From NCBI RefSeq assembly GCF_050633125.1, contig NZ_JBOEFX010000021.1:62001-126000 (forward strand): a DNA stretch of 64,000 bases. The letters are read 5' to 3'. Below the pieces are notes generated by a model. The model made no database searches. It had not been told where the DNA came from and worked only from the letters and a program-made list of their open reading frames with translations. Numbering within the stretch: position 1 is the stretch's first letter; each line of letters starts with the position of its first letter. Positions 43,233-51,658 of the stretch are shown here, piece after piece. Made by a program: the position numbers and the translations under genes. The stretch comes from Lewinella sp050633125 (GTDB taxonomy: Bacteria > Bacteroidota > Bacteroidia > Chitinophagales > Saprospiraceae).

Positions 43233-44054
43233 CTAACTTTCAACCTCCTCCGTCAAAAGTGATTGATAAAATTCAATAAGATTGGCTCGGTAATTCTCTT
43301 CATCATAAGCTAGTACTGGTTTATCAGTATTAGCTAATGCTTCTGTAGCTTCTTCAGTAAGCTCCTCTGAACCGCGAACGATAGCGTCAGCGTAGTGGAT
43401 AGCTCCTGATTCTAACTGCACCTGATCACCATTTTGGTAATTGTGCAAATCTTCTTCTGACAGATTATTGATTGACGCTTTAGTAGCGAAGTTTTCATTA
43501 AAATGTGCAGAAAAAGTGTCAGATGCATAAGAAGAGTAAACAATTTTAGCCGGCTCAAAAAGTGGCTCATTCTTATAGGCTGTTTTTAGATACAGCGGGA
43601 TAAGACTGGTCATCCAACCATGACAGTGGATGATATCAGGAGCCCAACCAAACTTCTTTACCGTTTCCAAAACCCCTTTACAGAAAAAGACCGTACGGTC
43701 TGCATTATCTTCAAAAGGCTCACCTTTCTCATTTTTGAAGATTTGCTTACGCTTGAAGAAATCTTCATTATCGAGGAAGTAAACCTGCATACGGGCCTCT
43801 GGTAAAGAAGCCACTTTGATAATCAAAGGATAATCATCGTCATCGACGATGATGTTCATGCCCGAAAGCCGTACTACCTCATGTAGACGGTGCCGACGTT
43901 CGTTAATGGTGCCAAACCTAGGCATCAGTACCCGGATCTCCATGTTATTCTCTTGCACATATGGGGCCAGTTGACGAACCATCTCGGAAACTTGCGAGAG
44001 GGAAGTATAAGGCTCCATTTCCTGGGTAACTATCAATACCTTCTTTTTGCTCAT
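43233..44054 (-). CDS. Short glycogen/starch synthase-like protein (N-terminal GT5 domain only)
   Basis: A 273-residue protein matching only the N-terminal Rossmann half of glycogen synthase (GT5): KVLIVTQEMEPYTSLSQVSEMVRQL, VLMPRFGTINERRHRLHEVVRL, DNEDFFKR and PDIIHCHGWMTSLIPLYLK. The usual K-x-G-G-L-x-D motif for ADP-glucose reads SLSQVSEM, and the C-terminal half with the catalytic E-x7-E is missing, so glycogen synthesis is doubtful. Proteins of this length are common at the panC/DUF4270/glmS locus of Bacteroidota. A -7 box lies on the minus strand at 44164-44157. Confidence 0.88.
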   Translation of the reverse strand: MSKKKVLIVTQEMEPYTSLSQVSEMVRQLAPYVQENNMEIRVLMPRFGTINERRHRLHEVVRLSGMNIIVDDDDYPLIIKVASLPEARMQVYFLDNEDFFKRKQIFKNEKGEPFEDNADRTVFFCKGVLETVKKFGWAPDIIHCHGWMTSLIPLYLKTAYKNEPLFEPAKIVYSSYASDTFSAHFNENFATKASINNLSEEDLHNYQNGDQVQLESGAIHYADAIVRGSEELTEEATEALANTDKPVLAYDEENYRANLIEFYQSLLTEEVES

Positions 44055-44156
44055 ACGCCTGCTATCTCAATTTTCAAAAAAGAATCAAAGATCGTTTATA
44101 TATGAATTGTATGGTTTAAGAGGACAAATATCCTTTCCTGCCTTCAATTCAAGCTG

Positions 44157-44164
44157 CAAAGATA
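44157..44164 (-). promoter_or_regulatory. Candidate -7 box TATCTTTG for the short glycogen-synthase-like gene
   Basis: Minus-strand TATCTTTGCAG, about 100 bases upstream of the start codon. No -33 TTTG at consensus spacing was found. Confidence 0.4.
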
Positions 44165-44227
44165 GTAAAAATCAAGCATTTGTCTCTGAAACAGGTCGCT
44201 TAAAAAGGTCTCTTTCTGAAAAACGGC

Positions 44228-44235
44228 TATATTTG
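44228..44235 (+). promoter_or_regulatory. Candidate -7 box TATATTTG for panC
   Basis: TATATTTG fits TAnnTTTG and sits 34 bases upstream of the panC ATG at 44269. It also supports that start over far-upstream in-frame codons. Confidence 0.4.
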
Positions 44236-44268
44236 CTCCCCGCTTTCGGGAAGAAAATTCATTATTCC

Positions 44269-45129
44269 ATGCAATTGTTTAAACGCGTTGATCAGCTACA
44301 GTCTTTTCTGAATGCTGAACGGGTCAATAATCGCTCTGTTGGCTTCATCCCAACGATGGGTGCTTTGCATGCCGGGCACCTATCACTGGTAAAGCGGTCG
44401 TTGTCCGAAAATCAAATTACTGTTGCCAGTATTTTTGTCAACCCAACCCAGTTCAATGAAACCAGTGATCTGGATCGGTATCCCCGAACACCTGGTAAAG
44501 ACCTACAAAAGTTAGCAAAGGTTGGCTGTAATGTCGCTTTTTTACCCGAGGTAGAAGATATGTACCCTCCGGGCCACAATACGGAGTTAAAAATCGACTT
44601 CTCAGGGTTGGACGCCCGCATGGAGGGTGCACAACGCCCGGGGCATTTTGATGGCGTTGCACAAGTCGTCAAGCGATTTTTGGATATCGTTCAGCCGGAA
44701 AATCTCTACATGGGGCAAAAAGATTACCAGCAGCAATTGATTGTTAAACAAATGATTCGCGTACTTGACCTGCCCTATCAGGTCATTACGGTCCCAACAG
44801 CGCGGGAAGAAGACGGTCTTGCTATGAGCTCAAGAAACGTCTTATTGGATATAGAGACTCGTCAGAAAGCTGCCATTCTTTATCAGACGCTTCAAGCAGC
44901 AAAAACACGCCTTATCAAAGGCGAATTCCCCAAGGACATTGAAACTTGGGCAATGAAAGCAATGACCCAGCCAGGGTTTCGTCCTGAATATTTTTCTATT
45001 GTGGACGGTTACAGCTTACAGCCCCTTCCTGATCAGGAAGAACTTGCAGAACTTGTTGTTGCTTGTACCGCCGTCTGGGCAGGAGGGGTTCGCTTGATCG
45101 ACAACCTCCCCCTGAGAGGAAACATGTAA
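44269..45129 (+). CDS. panC: Pantothenate synthetase
   Basis: Condenses pantoate and beta-alanine with ATP to make pantothenate for coenzyme A. The 286-residue protein has GFIPTMGALHAGHLSLV (HIGH-type ATP motif), VNPTQFNETSDLDRYPRT, GAQRPGHFDGVAQVVKRFLDI, MGQKDYQQ, DGLAMSSRN (KMSKS-like) and a C-terminal RLIDNLPL. The ATG at 44269 is chosen; an open frame extends 74 codons upstream through non-conserved sequence. panD follows 227 bases later on the same strand. Confidence 0.96.
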   Translation: MQLFKRVDQLQSFLNAERVNNRSVGFIPTMGALHAGHLSLVKRSLSENQITVASIFVNPTQFNETSDLDRYPRTPGKDLQKLAKVGCNVAFLPEVEDMYPPGHNTELKIDFSGLDARMEGAQRPGHFDGVAQVVKRFLDIVQPENLYMGQKDYQQQLIVKQMIRVLDLPYQVITVPTAREEDGLAMSSRNVLLDIETRQKAAILYQTLQAAKTRLIKGEFPKDIETWAMKAMTQPGFRPEYFSIVDGYSLQPLPDQEELAELVVACTAVWAGGVRLIDNLPLRGNM

Positions 45130-45260
45130 CTTTCTTCTTACTTCCGCGTCAAAAAAACGAGAAACAAAATAAACCTACCCTAATTTTGTTTTGTTTACGA
45201 CTAACAAACGAACTTCTCTTAAAAGGAAGAGGAGTCGTAACCAATGTTTAGCAAATTTTA

Positions 45261-45268
45261 TACTTTTG
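45261..45268 (+). promoter_or_regulatory. Candidate -7 box TACTTTTG for panD
   Basis: TACTTTTG fits TAnnTTTG and lies 88 bases upstream of the panD ATG. It would let panD be transcribed separately from panC. Confidence 0.4.
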
Positions 45269-45356
45269 CGATCCTTAGTCATTTAGAAGCCTGACGGAAA
45301 CAGAACCAGGAGTTTCTTCTTAAGAACTTTTTCCGTCTCTTAGCGAAAACAAGCTT

Positions 45357-45704
45357 ATGCTAATTCAACGCTTTAAATCTAAAATTCACCGTGCCGTAGT
45401 CACCGAGGCCAACCTCAACTACGTCGGTAGTATCACCATTGACGAAGATTTACTGGATGCCGCTAATCTCCAGGAGGGAGAACGCGTGCAAATAGTAAAC
45501 AACAACAATGGAGAACGCTTTGAGACCTACACCATCAAAGGTGAACGAGGCTCGGGAATGATCTGCCTGAACGGAGCCGCAGCACGCCGGGTACAAGTAG
45601 GCGACGTTGTGATCATCATCGCTTACGGATGGATGACGCCCGAAGAAGCGAAAACCTATCAACCGGATGTTGTTTTTCCAGGGGAGGGAAACAAACTCAT
45701 CTAG
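45357..45704 (+). CDS. panD: Aspartate 1-decarboxylase precursor
   Basis: Makes beta-alanine from aspartate for the PanC reaction. The 115-residue pyruvoyl proenzyme has the self-cleavage site Gly24-Ser25 in NYVGSITID; cleavage produces the pyruvoyl group from Ser25. FETYTIKGERGSGMICLNGAAARRVQVGDVVIIIAYG is the standard core. Start codon ATG 45357 gives MLIQRFKSKIHRA, the typical N-terminus. Together with panC, two of the pantothenate steps are encoded within 1.5 kb. Confidence 0.97.
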   Translation: MLIQRFKSKIHRAVVTEANLNYVGSITIDEDLLDAANLQEGERVQIVNNNNGERFETYTIKGERGSGMICLNGAAARRVQVGDVVIIIAYGWMTPEEAKTYQPDVVFPGEGNKLI

Positions 45705-46068
45705 ATGAGTAGATAGACACAGGCTGCTTCGCGCGCCTTTTAGTAGAGGGTAGAGGGATTGAAACACCTTTAGCGTTGCGCAGAAAACAAAACGCGAANN
45801 NNNNNNNNNNNNNNNNNNNNNNNNNNNNNNNNNNNNNNNNNNNNNNNNNNNNNNNNNNNNNNNNNNNNNNNNNNNNNNNNNNNATTCAACTATTGTGAAA
45901 AACAACCACGTAGTAGCGGCGTAGCCAAATCGCGTTTCATTTTCGTGCTGTTCCTTAGTCTTTGATTTCGTATAGCAATGTTTCAAAGTAAATCAGTACG
46001 TCCCTATTTGATACTCAGAATCTCTATACCTTCTACCCCAAGGAGCGATATCATAGCTTCGCATCTCT
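45705..46068. other. Gene-free spacer containing an assembly gap
   Basis: This 364-base spacer between the convergent panD and smpB genes holds 85 N (45799-45883). The sequence on either side is repeat-like, with AAACGCGA (45790-45797) inverted as TCGCGTTT (45930-45937). An open frame crossing it is only an artefact of the gap. I see no gene or terminator. Confidence 0.6.
45799..45883. other. Assembly gap (85 N)
   Basis: A run of 85 undetermined bases; the true length is unknown. It interrupts a GC-rich, inverted-repeat-containing spacer, so a hard-to-sequence hairpin is likely. Confidence 0.98.
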
Positions 46069-46539
46069 CTACAAATTTGCCTTCTTGATCCGGTCCAAAT
46101 CCCGCTTCAGGTCTTTCTGTTTGATAGAATCACGCTTATCATAGGTCTTCTTACCTTGAGCCAGCGCAATCTCTACTTTGGCAAATCCCCGCTCGTTGAT
46201 ATAGAGTTTGTGAGGAACAATTGTAAAGCCTTTTTCTTTTACCTTTTTCTCCAACTTTTTGAGTTCTGCTCGCTTAAGCAGTAATTTTCGAACGCGGCGT
46301 TCTTCGTGATTGAACTGATTACCGTGTGAATAAGGCGCTATAAACATGCTATAGATCAGCAGCTCTCCGTTTTTGAACAAGCAGTAAGCATCACGGAGAT
46401 TGACATTCCCAGCCCTCACGGACTTAATTTCCGTTCCTAGTAACAAGATACCCGCTTCGACAACGTCGATAAACTGAAATTCAAAGGTCGCACGCCGATT
46501 GACGATCTCGACGGATGGTTTTTTCTTTTTTGTAGCCAT
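46069..46539 (-). CDS. smpB: SsrA-binding protein
   Basis: Binds tmRNA and brings it to stalled ribosomes for trans-translation. The 156-residue protein starts MATKKKKPSVEIVNRRATFEFQFIDVVEAGI and has LLGTEIKSVRAGNVNLRDAYC, FIAPYSHGNQFNHEERRVRKLLLKRAEL, LYINERGFAKVEIALAQGKKTYDKRD and a basic tail. The ATG at 46539 is preferred over an in-frame codon 12 residues upstream. The tmRNA gene (ssrA) is not seen in this window. A stem-loop lies about 70 bases upstream, after the peptidase gene. Confidence 0.96.
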   Translation of the reverse strand: MATKKKKPSVEIVNRRATFEFQFIDVVEAGILLLGTEIKSVRAGNVNLRDAYCLFKNGELLIYSMFIAPYSHGNQFNHEERRVRKLLLKRAELKKLEKKVKEKGFTIVPHKLYINERGFAKVEIALAQGKKTYDKRDSIKQKDLKRDLDRIKKANL

Positions 46540-46607
46540 TTTTTGCTTGTTCTGTTCTGTGGGATGCTGCACCAAGTAACAACACCAAAAGTCAAAAGTT
46601 CCCTTGT

Positions 46608-46650
46608 CTTTAGCTGGACTTCCCGCATTTTGCCGAAAGTCCAGCTAAGA
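46608..46650. terminator. Stem-loop between the peptidase gene and smpB
   Basis: A 12-bp stem TTAGCTGGACTT/AAGTCCAGCTAA (46610-46648) with a 15-base loop. No strong T-run follows on the minus strand, so termination of the upstream peptidase gene is probable but not certain. Confidence 0.6.
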
Positions 46651-46666
46651 TTTTATTGGATTCAAA

Positions 46667-48910
46667 CTAGTTTCGGCTATTCTTTTGTACCGGCTCAGCA
46701 CGCAATAGTCCAGTAGGACGATCAGCTCCTGCACGTGGACGTACTTTCAATTTATCGTTCAGAAAGTTCGTCATCTTGGTATAGAGATGCAAACGAGTAG
46801 GGCCACCATAAATACCATGGTTCCTATTGGGATAGAAATAGGTATCAAACTGTTTATTGGCCATAATCAGCGCATTGGCCATCTCTGCGGTATGCTGAAA
46901 ATGAACATTATCATCCCCCATTCCGTGCACTAGCAAGTATTCGCCTTCCAGCTGATCGGCAAAATAAACAGGAGAATTTTGCTGATAACCTTCTTCATTC
47001 TCTTCTACGGTCCGCATATAACGCTCTGTATAGATACTGTCGTACCATTTCCAGTTGGTAACCGGTGCAACGGCAATAGCTGCTCTGAAAACATCATTGC
47101 TTTTCAAGATACACGAACTCGCCATGTAGCCACCGTAGCTCCAGCCAAAGATACCAATCCGCTTTGCATCAATATAAGAGAGGCTCCCAAGGTAACGAGC
47201 AGCTTCAGTTTGATCAATGGTTTCGTAGTGACCTAAACGCTGATAGGTCATTTTCTTGAACTGCTCACCTCGTGCACCAGTGCCGCGATTGTCAACACTT
47301 ACAACAATATAGCCTTGTGATGCCAGCATCTGAAACCACCAGTAATTTTGCCCACCCCAACTATCGGTTGCAGTTTGGCTACCAGGGCCACCATAAACGT
47401 ACATCAAGACAGGATACAATCGCTTTTCGCTAAAATTAGGCGGCTTGATCATATAGCCGTTGAGGCTCACGTCATCCGCCGTATTAAACTGAAAAAACTC
47501 AACATCCGTAACGCCGTAAGTCTGCTGCAAGCCTTGTAGACGGGCATTATCTTCGATAACCCTTACCTGCTTACCAGCACGATTCATCACGGTGTAAGAA
47601 GCGGGCATATTTTGAGAAGAATAGGTCAGTACAAAGTAATCAAACGTGCTACTGAATTGCGCACTATTGGTGCCAGCTACGCCAGCTAACAAGGTTGTAT
47701 TTCCCTTGCCTTTGATGAGCTGTCCATACACCTCACGCTGCATTGGGTTGCGCTTGGCTGCTTGGTAGTAAATCATCCCGTTGGCTTCATCAAGACCATA
47801 GAACCGTGTAACCTCCCAGCTTCCCATAGTAAGTTGCTGAGCAAGCGTTCCGTCCATATTGTACAGATAAACATGATTCCAACCATCTTTTTCACTTGTC
47901 CAGATGAACTGGTCGCTATTCTTAAGGAAGGCTAGATTATCGTGAATATCTATATAATAATCGCTTCTTTCTTTCAACAACGTCTTGCTGTTTCCAGCGA
48001 AATCCAACAGGCGTAGTTCCAGGTTACTCTGGTGACGATTCATAAAGAACACGCACAACTCACCGGCCTTACGTGTCCACTTGATTCGGGGAAAATACTC
48101 CCATTCGGCACCTGTTTTCGCGACTTCTTTGGTCTTTCCTGATTTGAGGTCGTAGATATGAATACTGACCTCACTGTTCTTTTCTCCTACTTTAGGATAC
48201 TTGAACGTGACATACTCCGGATACAAGCCATCTTCATAGTTGGTAAGGGTAAATTCTTTAACGGCTGATTCATCAAAACGATAGAAACCAATCTGCTGCC
48301 CATCAGGTGACCAGAAAAAACCATTATCATCTCCAAATTCTTCCTCGTACACCCAATCGGTGGCACCATTGATGATTTTGTTAATTTCTCCATCTGTGGT
48401 GACCTGGGTTACGTTTTTGCTGACGAGGTCTTGTACGTAAAGGTTGTTTTCATATACAAACGCCACCTTATCTCCCTGTGGGTTTAGCGCTGCTAAACGT
48501 ACCTGTTTGCCTTCTTCAAAAACACGCTCCATACTTTTTGCAGACCGATTATAGATATAGAAATCCGCCGCATAAGAATGACGATAAATCGGCTTATGGT
48601 TATTACTGAGAATAATCCGAGTCTCATCTTCCGTAAACTGATAGCTGCTAATATTATCAATCTGAGTAAGGTCTCCTACCTTTAGCAAGGTGGCTACCTG
48701 TTTGCCCGTACGCAAATCATACTGCTCAATCTTATTGTTTTCCAGGCGCGTGTAATGCTGCCCATCGTTCATAAAAGTAAAGCCAGGTACACGCTTAGGC
48801 GTAAAAAGATAATCGTCCCAAATTCTTTCCAGGGAGATTTTTTGCTGGCTGAATCCTACGACCTGTAGGCCAAGGCTAAAGGCTAAAAGGAGAATAAGTC
48901 TATTCATCAT
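46667..48910 (-). CDS. Dipeptidyl peptidase IV-type exported serine peptidase (S9B)
   Basis: A 747-residue exopeptidase that removes X-Pro dipeptides. A signal peptide (about 1-22, LLLAFSLGLQVVGFSQ) is followed by the N-terminal beta-propeller (about 30-480, with TDWVYEEEFGDDNGFFWSPDG carrying the substrate-binding EE pair). The C-terminal alpha/beta-hydrolase domain has Ser591 in GWSYGGY, Asp near 666 in HGMGDDNVH and His698 in NRNHGIYG. Tandem ATGs at 48910 and 48907 are both possible. It would act in the periplasm on peptides produced by secreted proteases such as the M4 enzyme at 16971 (inference). Confidence 0.94.
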   Translation of the reverse strand: MMNRLILLLAFSLGLQVVGFSQQKISLERIWDDYLFTPKRVPGFTFMNDGQHYTRLENNKIEQYDLRTGKQVATLLKVGDLTQIDNISSYQFTEDETRIILSNNHKPIYRHSYAADFYIYNRSAKSMERVFEEGKQVRLAALNPQGDKVAFVYENNLYVQDLVSKNVTQVTTDGEINKIINGATDWVYEEEFGDDNGFFWSPDGQQIGFYRFDESAVKEFTLTNYEDGLYPEYVTFKYPKVGEKNSEVSIHIYDLKSGKTKEVAKTGAEWEYFPRIKWTRKAGELCVFFMNRHQSNLELRLLDFAGNSKTLLKERSDYYIDIHDNLAFLKNSDQFIWTSEKDGWNHVYLYNMDGTLAQQLTMGSWEVTRFYGLDEANGMIYYQAAKRNPMQREVYGQLIKGKGNTTLLAGVAGTNSAQFSSTFDYFVLTYSSQNMPASYTVMNRAGKQVRVIEDNARLQGLQQTYGVTDVEFFQFNTADDVSLNGYMIKPPNFSEKRLYPVLMYVYGGPGSQTATDSWGGQNYWWFQMLASQGYIVVSVDNRGTGARGEQFKKMTYQRLGHYETIDQTEAARYLGSLSYIDAKRIGIFGWSYGGYMASSCILKSNDVFRAAIAVAPVTNWKWYDSIYTERYMRTVEENEEGYQQNSPVYFADQLEGEYLLVHGMGDDNVHFQHTAEMANALIMANKQFDTYFYPNRNHGIYGGPTRLHLYTKMTNFLNDKLKVRPRAGADRPTGLLRAEPVQKNSRN

Positions 48911-48950
48911 TATATTTTCATTTACAGTCGGCAAAAATACAGAAAAGCGC

Positions 48951-49745
48951 CTAAATGTTATTCTTGATAATATAATGTAACTCCTCCCTGAGTACAGAAC
49001 TAAAAATAGCCCCACGATGCCCCTTTCCATCTAAACTTATCAACTGAGCTGTCTGTGGTAGCAATTTTTGTAAAAAAAGCGAATGTTCGAAGGGAATCAA
49101 TTCATCCTGCGTTCCATGGAAAAGAGTGACAGGGACTTTCACATTGCCCAAGCGTTGATCATTACGCAGTGGATATTTAACCAAAAAGGAGGGAACGACA
49201 GGGAGAATAAGGTTTTTCATTTCTACCATAGAACGGTAAGGCGCTACCAGACACAAATGCTGAGGGTGGTTGGTCGTCCCTAAATACGTAGCGACACCGC
49301 TGCCCAACGAGTAGCCCAATACTACGATTTGATCTTCACGGTAATGCTGCTTAAGCCAATCGTATACCGTTTGGGCATCCGCAAACAACTGCTTTTCGGA
49401 GGAAATATGCCCATCGCTTTTTCCATAACCTCGGTAATCAGGCATAAATACATCATACCCTAAACCAGCGAGATTTTCTGCTTGGCGCAAACAACGACGA
49501 TTAGAACCTCGGTTGCCGTGCCAGTAGAGTACTACACCACGCGTACTTGGCTGTTTTAGCCACAAAGCATGCAAGTCAATATCCTCCTCTACTGGCACGT
49601 AAACCTCTTCTCCTTCCCAAAACTGGAAAGAGTCCTCCAGGACTGTTGGATTAAAGATTATTCTCTCCTGCTGAAAATAAAGCACTACGCACACCAGTGC
49701 GTAAAGGCTGCCAAAAAAATAAGCTAATCGTTTAATCCATTTCAT
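48951..49745 (-). CDS. Membrane-anchored alpha/beta hydrolase (BEM46-like)
   Basis: A 264-residue protein with an N-terminal membrane anchor (about 8-24) and an alpha/beta-hydrolase domain. It shows the oxyanion segment LYWHGNRGSNRRC, DYRGYGKSDG, the nucleophile elbow GYSLGSG (Ser near 145), LFHGTQDELIPF (Asp) and GKGHRGAIF (His). The BEM46-like group is widespread with no fixed substrate. The peptidase gene starts 40 bases downstream on the same strand and could be cotranscribed. Confidence 0.88.
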   Translation of the reverse strand: MKWIKRLAYFFGSLYALVCVVLYFQQERIIFNPTVLEDSFQFWEGEEVYVPVEEDIDLHALWLKQPSTRGVVLYWHGNRGSNRRCLRQAENLAGLGYDVFMPDYRGYGKSDGHISSEKQLFADAQTVYDWLKQHYREDQIVVLGYSLGSGVATYLGTTNHPQHLCLVAPYRSMVEMKNLILPVVPSFLVKYPLRNDQRLGNVKVPVTLFHGTQDELIPFEHSLFLQKLLPQTAQLISLDGKGHRGAIFSSVLREELHYIIKNNI

Positions 49746-49754
49746 GAGTCAATA

Positions 49755-51401
49755 CTATTCCAGCCAAAGAATTTTGCCAGTGTAGGCTTTAGCTTGGGAT
49801 GTTTGTAGCTGATACCAGTACATTCCTGCCGGCCATACACCGCGTTCCACAAGGAAACGGGTACCACTAACGGATTGTTGCCAAACTTGTCTCCCCGTAG
49901 CGTCAAAAAGCACGAAGGTACCATCCTGTATATAATCTGGACTTTGTACCTGCACCCAATCACTAGCGGGAGAAGGGCTAATCTTGAGGACATCATGCGC
50001 TGTTACAATCTCTTCTGTAGGGACTACCTGCACGCCAGTCGAATCTTCGGTATACATAGCGACCATTACCATCATTTCATCGTCACTAGTGGGGCCAAAG
50101 TTCACAGAAACAGGGCCATCATTCACCCACTTTGCTTCATGTATTAAGCCATTGGCAAAATTCATTGTTACAGGCTCCAATGGTTCAAAATAACGGAAAG
50201 GAATATGACGATAATCGAAATAAGGCGACACACACCCCGGCTCACCCCGTGGACAGGCCGCATCGTAAAGCATCTCGGTAGCCTGCAAGCCTTCTCGACG
50301 CCAAGCTTTGTAGCTGGTTCCATACTTGTGGGTATGCCCCATAAGCCCCCACAGGTAGACTTCTCCCCAGTTGGGGTTTACCACTTGGGTGTGGGTGATT
50401 GTACTTTCATTATTGGGAATCGGAATATTACCTTTTACCAGAAGCTCTGTAAACATTTCTTGAGCGGCGGTGCCCGTCGGCTGCGTATATACATTAACAT
50501 ATACTTCTGCTTGATATACCAATGTCGCAGAGTAATTGATATAATGAGAATTGAGGTCTGCTATCAGTCCTTCGTCCCAACGAAAAGCTGTGTTTTCGGG
50601 TAATTCAAGATCTGTCGGTTCCTGGATTGCTGCAACTAATTTAACGTTATTATGAAAAGGGTTCGTCCGAAAGCCTTCAGCAATACCGGCATCGCCACCG
50701 GGGCCAAAATTATACATGATAAAATGGTGAGAATAGGTGCCAATCTTCATATCCAGTCGATTGACTTCTATTTCTTCCGGTAGCTCCAGTTCGTATTTCT
50801 GAAAATACTCCAGCTCATCGCCTGGGGCAAGGTAAAATGGGCCCATTTTTATTTGAAAACCCTCTTCGGGTGCTGGAGCAGGAGGTGGCCCATCAGGAAA
50901 AGAAGCTTGCGCCATCCCATCGTAATAACTTTCCAAAATAGCCCGATCAACTACTGTCCCAGCAGCTGGTGCTCCGTAAAGAATCCATTGCCGGATCAGT
51001 TCTTTTTCTACATTCGTGAGTACTGGTTGCCCGTAAGGAGGCATACTTTGCCCTTCATCACCGCCAGCTTCCAGGTGAACGGTAGGTTCAAGGCCGCTAT
51101 TCATTTTCCGAAAGAGAAAACTACGGTCTGCACGGCCTGGATAAATATAAGCATCCCCTTTGGCCGCAGCAGTAGCATTGGCAGGAGTTTGATTATAAAG
51201 GGTGGTATAAACATCTTGCATACGAGCGGCCAGTGTCGCTCCCGATCCTTGCAGGTCTAGTCCGGCCGGGGCGTCAACGCCACTATGGCAAGTTGCACAT
51301 TTTTCTTGGAGAATATTATAAACCTCAAGGCTTGTCGCTTCTTGGGCATAAAGGCCCGTTAGTAGTAGACAAAAAGAGAACAATAGGGTAAACTGGCGCA
51401 T
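49755..51401 (-). CDS. Secreted cytochrome c/copper type II monooxygenase-like protein with T9SS domain
   Basis: A 548-residue exported protein. Signal peptide 1-20 (MRQFTLLFSFCLLLTGLYAQ). A planctomycete-type cytochrome c segment with one heme site CATCH near residue 35 is followed by a Pro-rich linker. A region resembling copper type II ascorbate-dependent (PHM-like) monooxygenases follows (about 180-450), with metal-ligand-like SHHFIMYNF and GHTHKYGTSYKAWRR. The last ~85 residues are a T9SS sorting domain (ISPSPASDWVQVQS, FVLFDATGRQVWQQS, AGMYWYQLQTS). ATG 51401 begins the signal peptide. The substrate is unknown; the hydroxylase assignment is by motif only. Confidence 0.8.
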   Translation of the reverse strand: MRQFTLLFSFCLLLTGLYAQEATSLEVYNILQEKCATCHSGVDAPAGLDLQGSGATLAARMQDVYTTLYNQTPANATAAAKGDAYIYPGRADRSFLFRKMNSGLEPTVHLEAGGDEGQSMPPYGQPVLTNVEKELIRQWILYGAPAAGTVVDRAILESYYDGMAQASFPDGPPPAPAPEEGFQIKMGPFYLAPGDELEYFQKYELELPEEIEVNRLDMKIGTYSHHFIMYNFGPGGDAGIAEGFRTNPFHNNVKLVAAIQEPTDLELPENTAFRWDEGLIADLNSHYINYSATLVYQAEVYVNVYTQPTGTAAQEMFTELLVKGNIPIPNNESTITHTQVVNPNWGEVYLWGLMGHTHKYGTSYKAWRREGLQATEMLYDAACPRGEPGCVSPYFDYRHIPFRYFEPLEPVTMNFANGLIHEAKWVNDGPVSVNFGPTSDDEMMVMVAMYTEDSTGVQVVPTEEIVTAHDVLKISPSPASDWVQVQSPDYIQDGTFVLFDATGRQVWQQSVSGTRFLVERGVWPAGMYWYQLQTSQAKAYTGKILWLE

Positions 51402-51658
51402 AGATTGTTTTTTTTTGATAACAGATAATATAGTGATGTGAGGCACAAACAACATCCCCTAACAGGCGCCCCTCGTAAGTCTACGAAATGAACACGATCA
51501 CTAACACTCAAGCGATTAAAGATCGTTAAAGATAGGCGAAAGCTGCCTATCCCGCACAAAATTAATGCGAACGGAGCAACCAGCTCGTAACCCCCCCAAC
51601 AAACGCTGAAGAACATAAAATGATCATCACAGGAACCTCTTTACCCTTTTCTATCGTA

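Noticed and set aside
45450..45986. Minus-strand frame spanning the N gap
   Set aside because: It is kept open only by undetermined bases and overlaps panD antisense.
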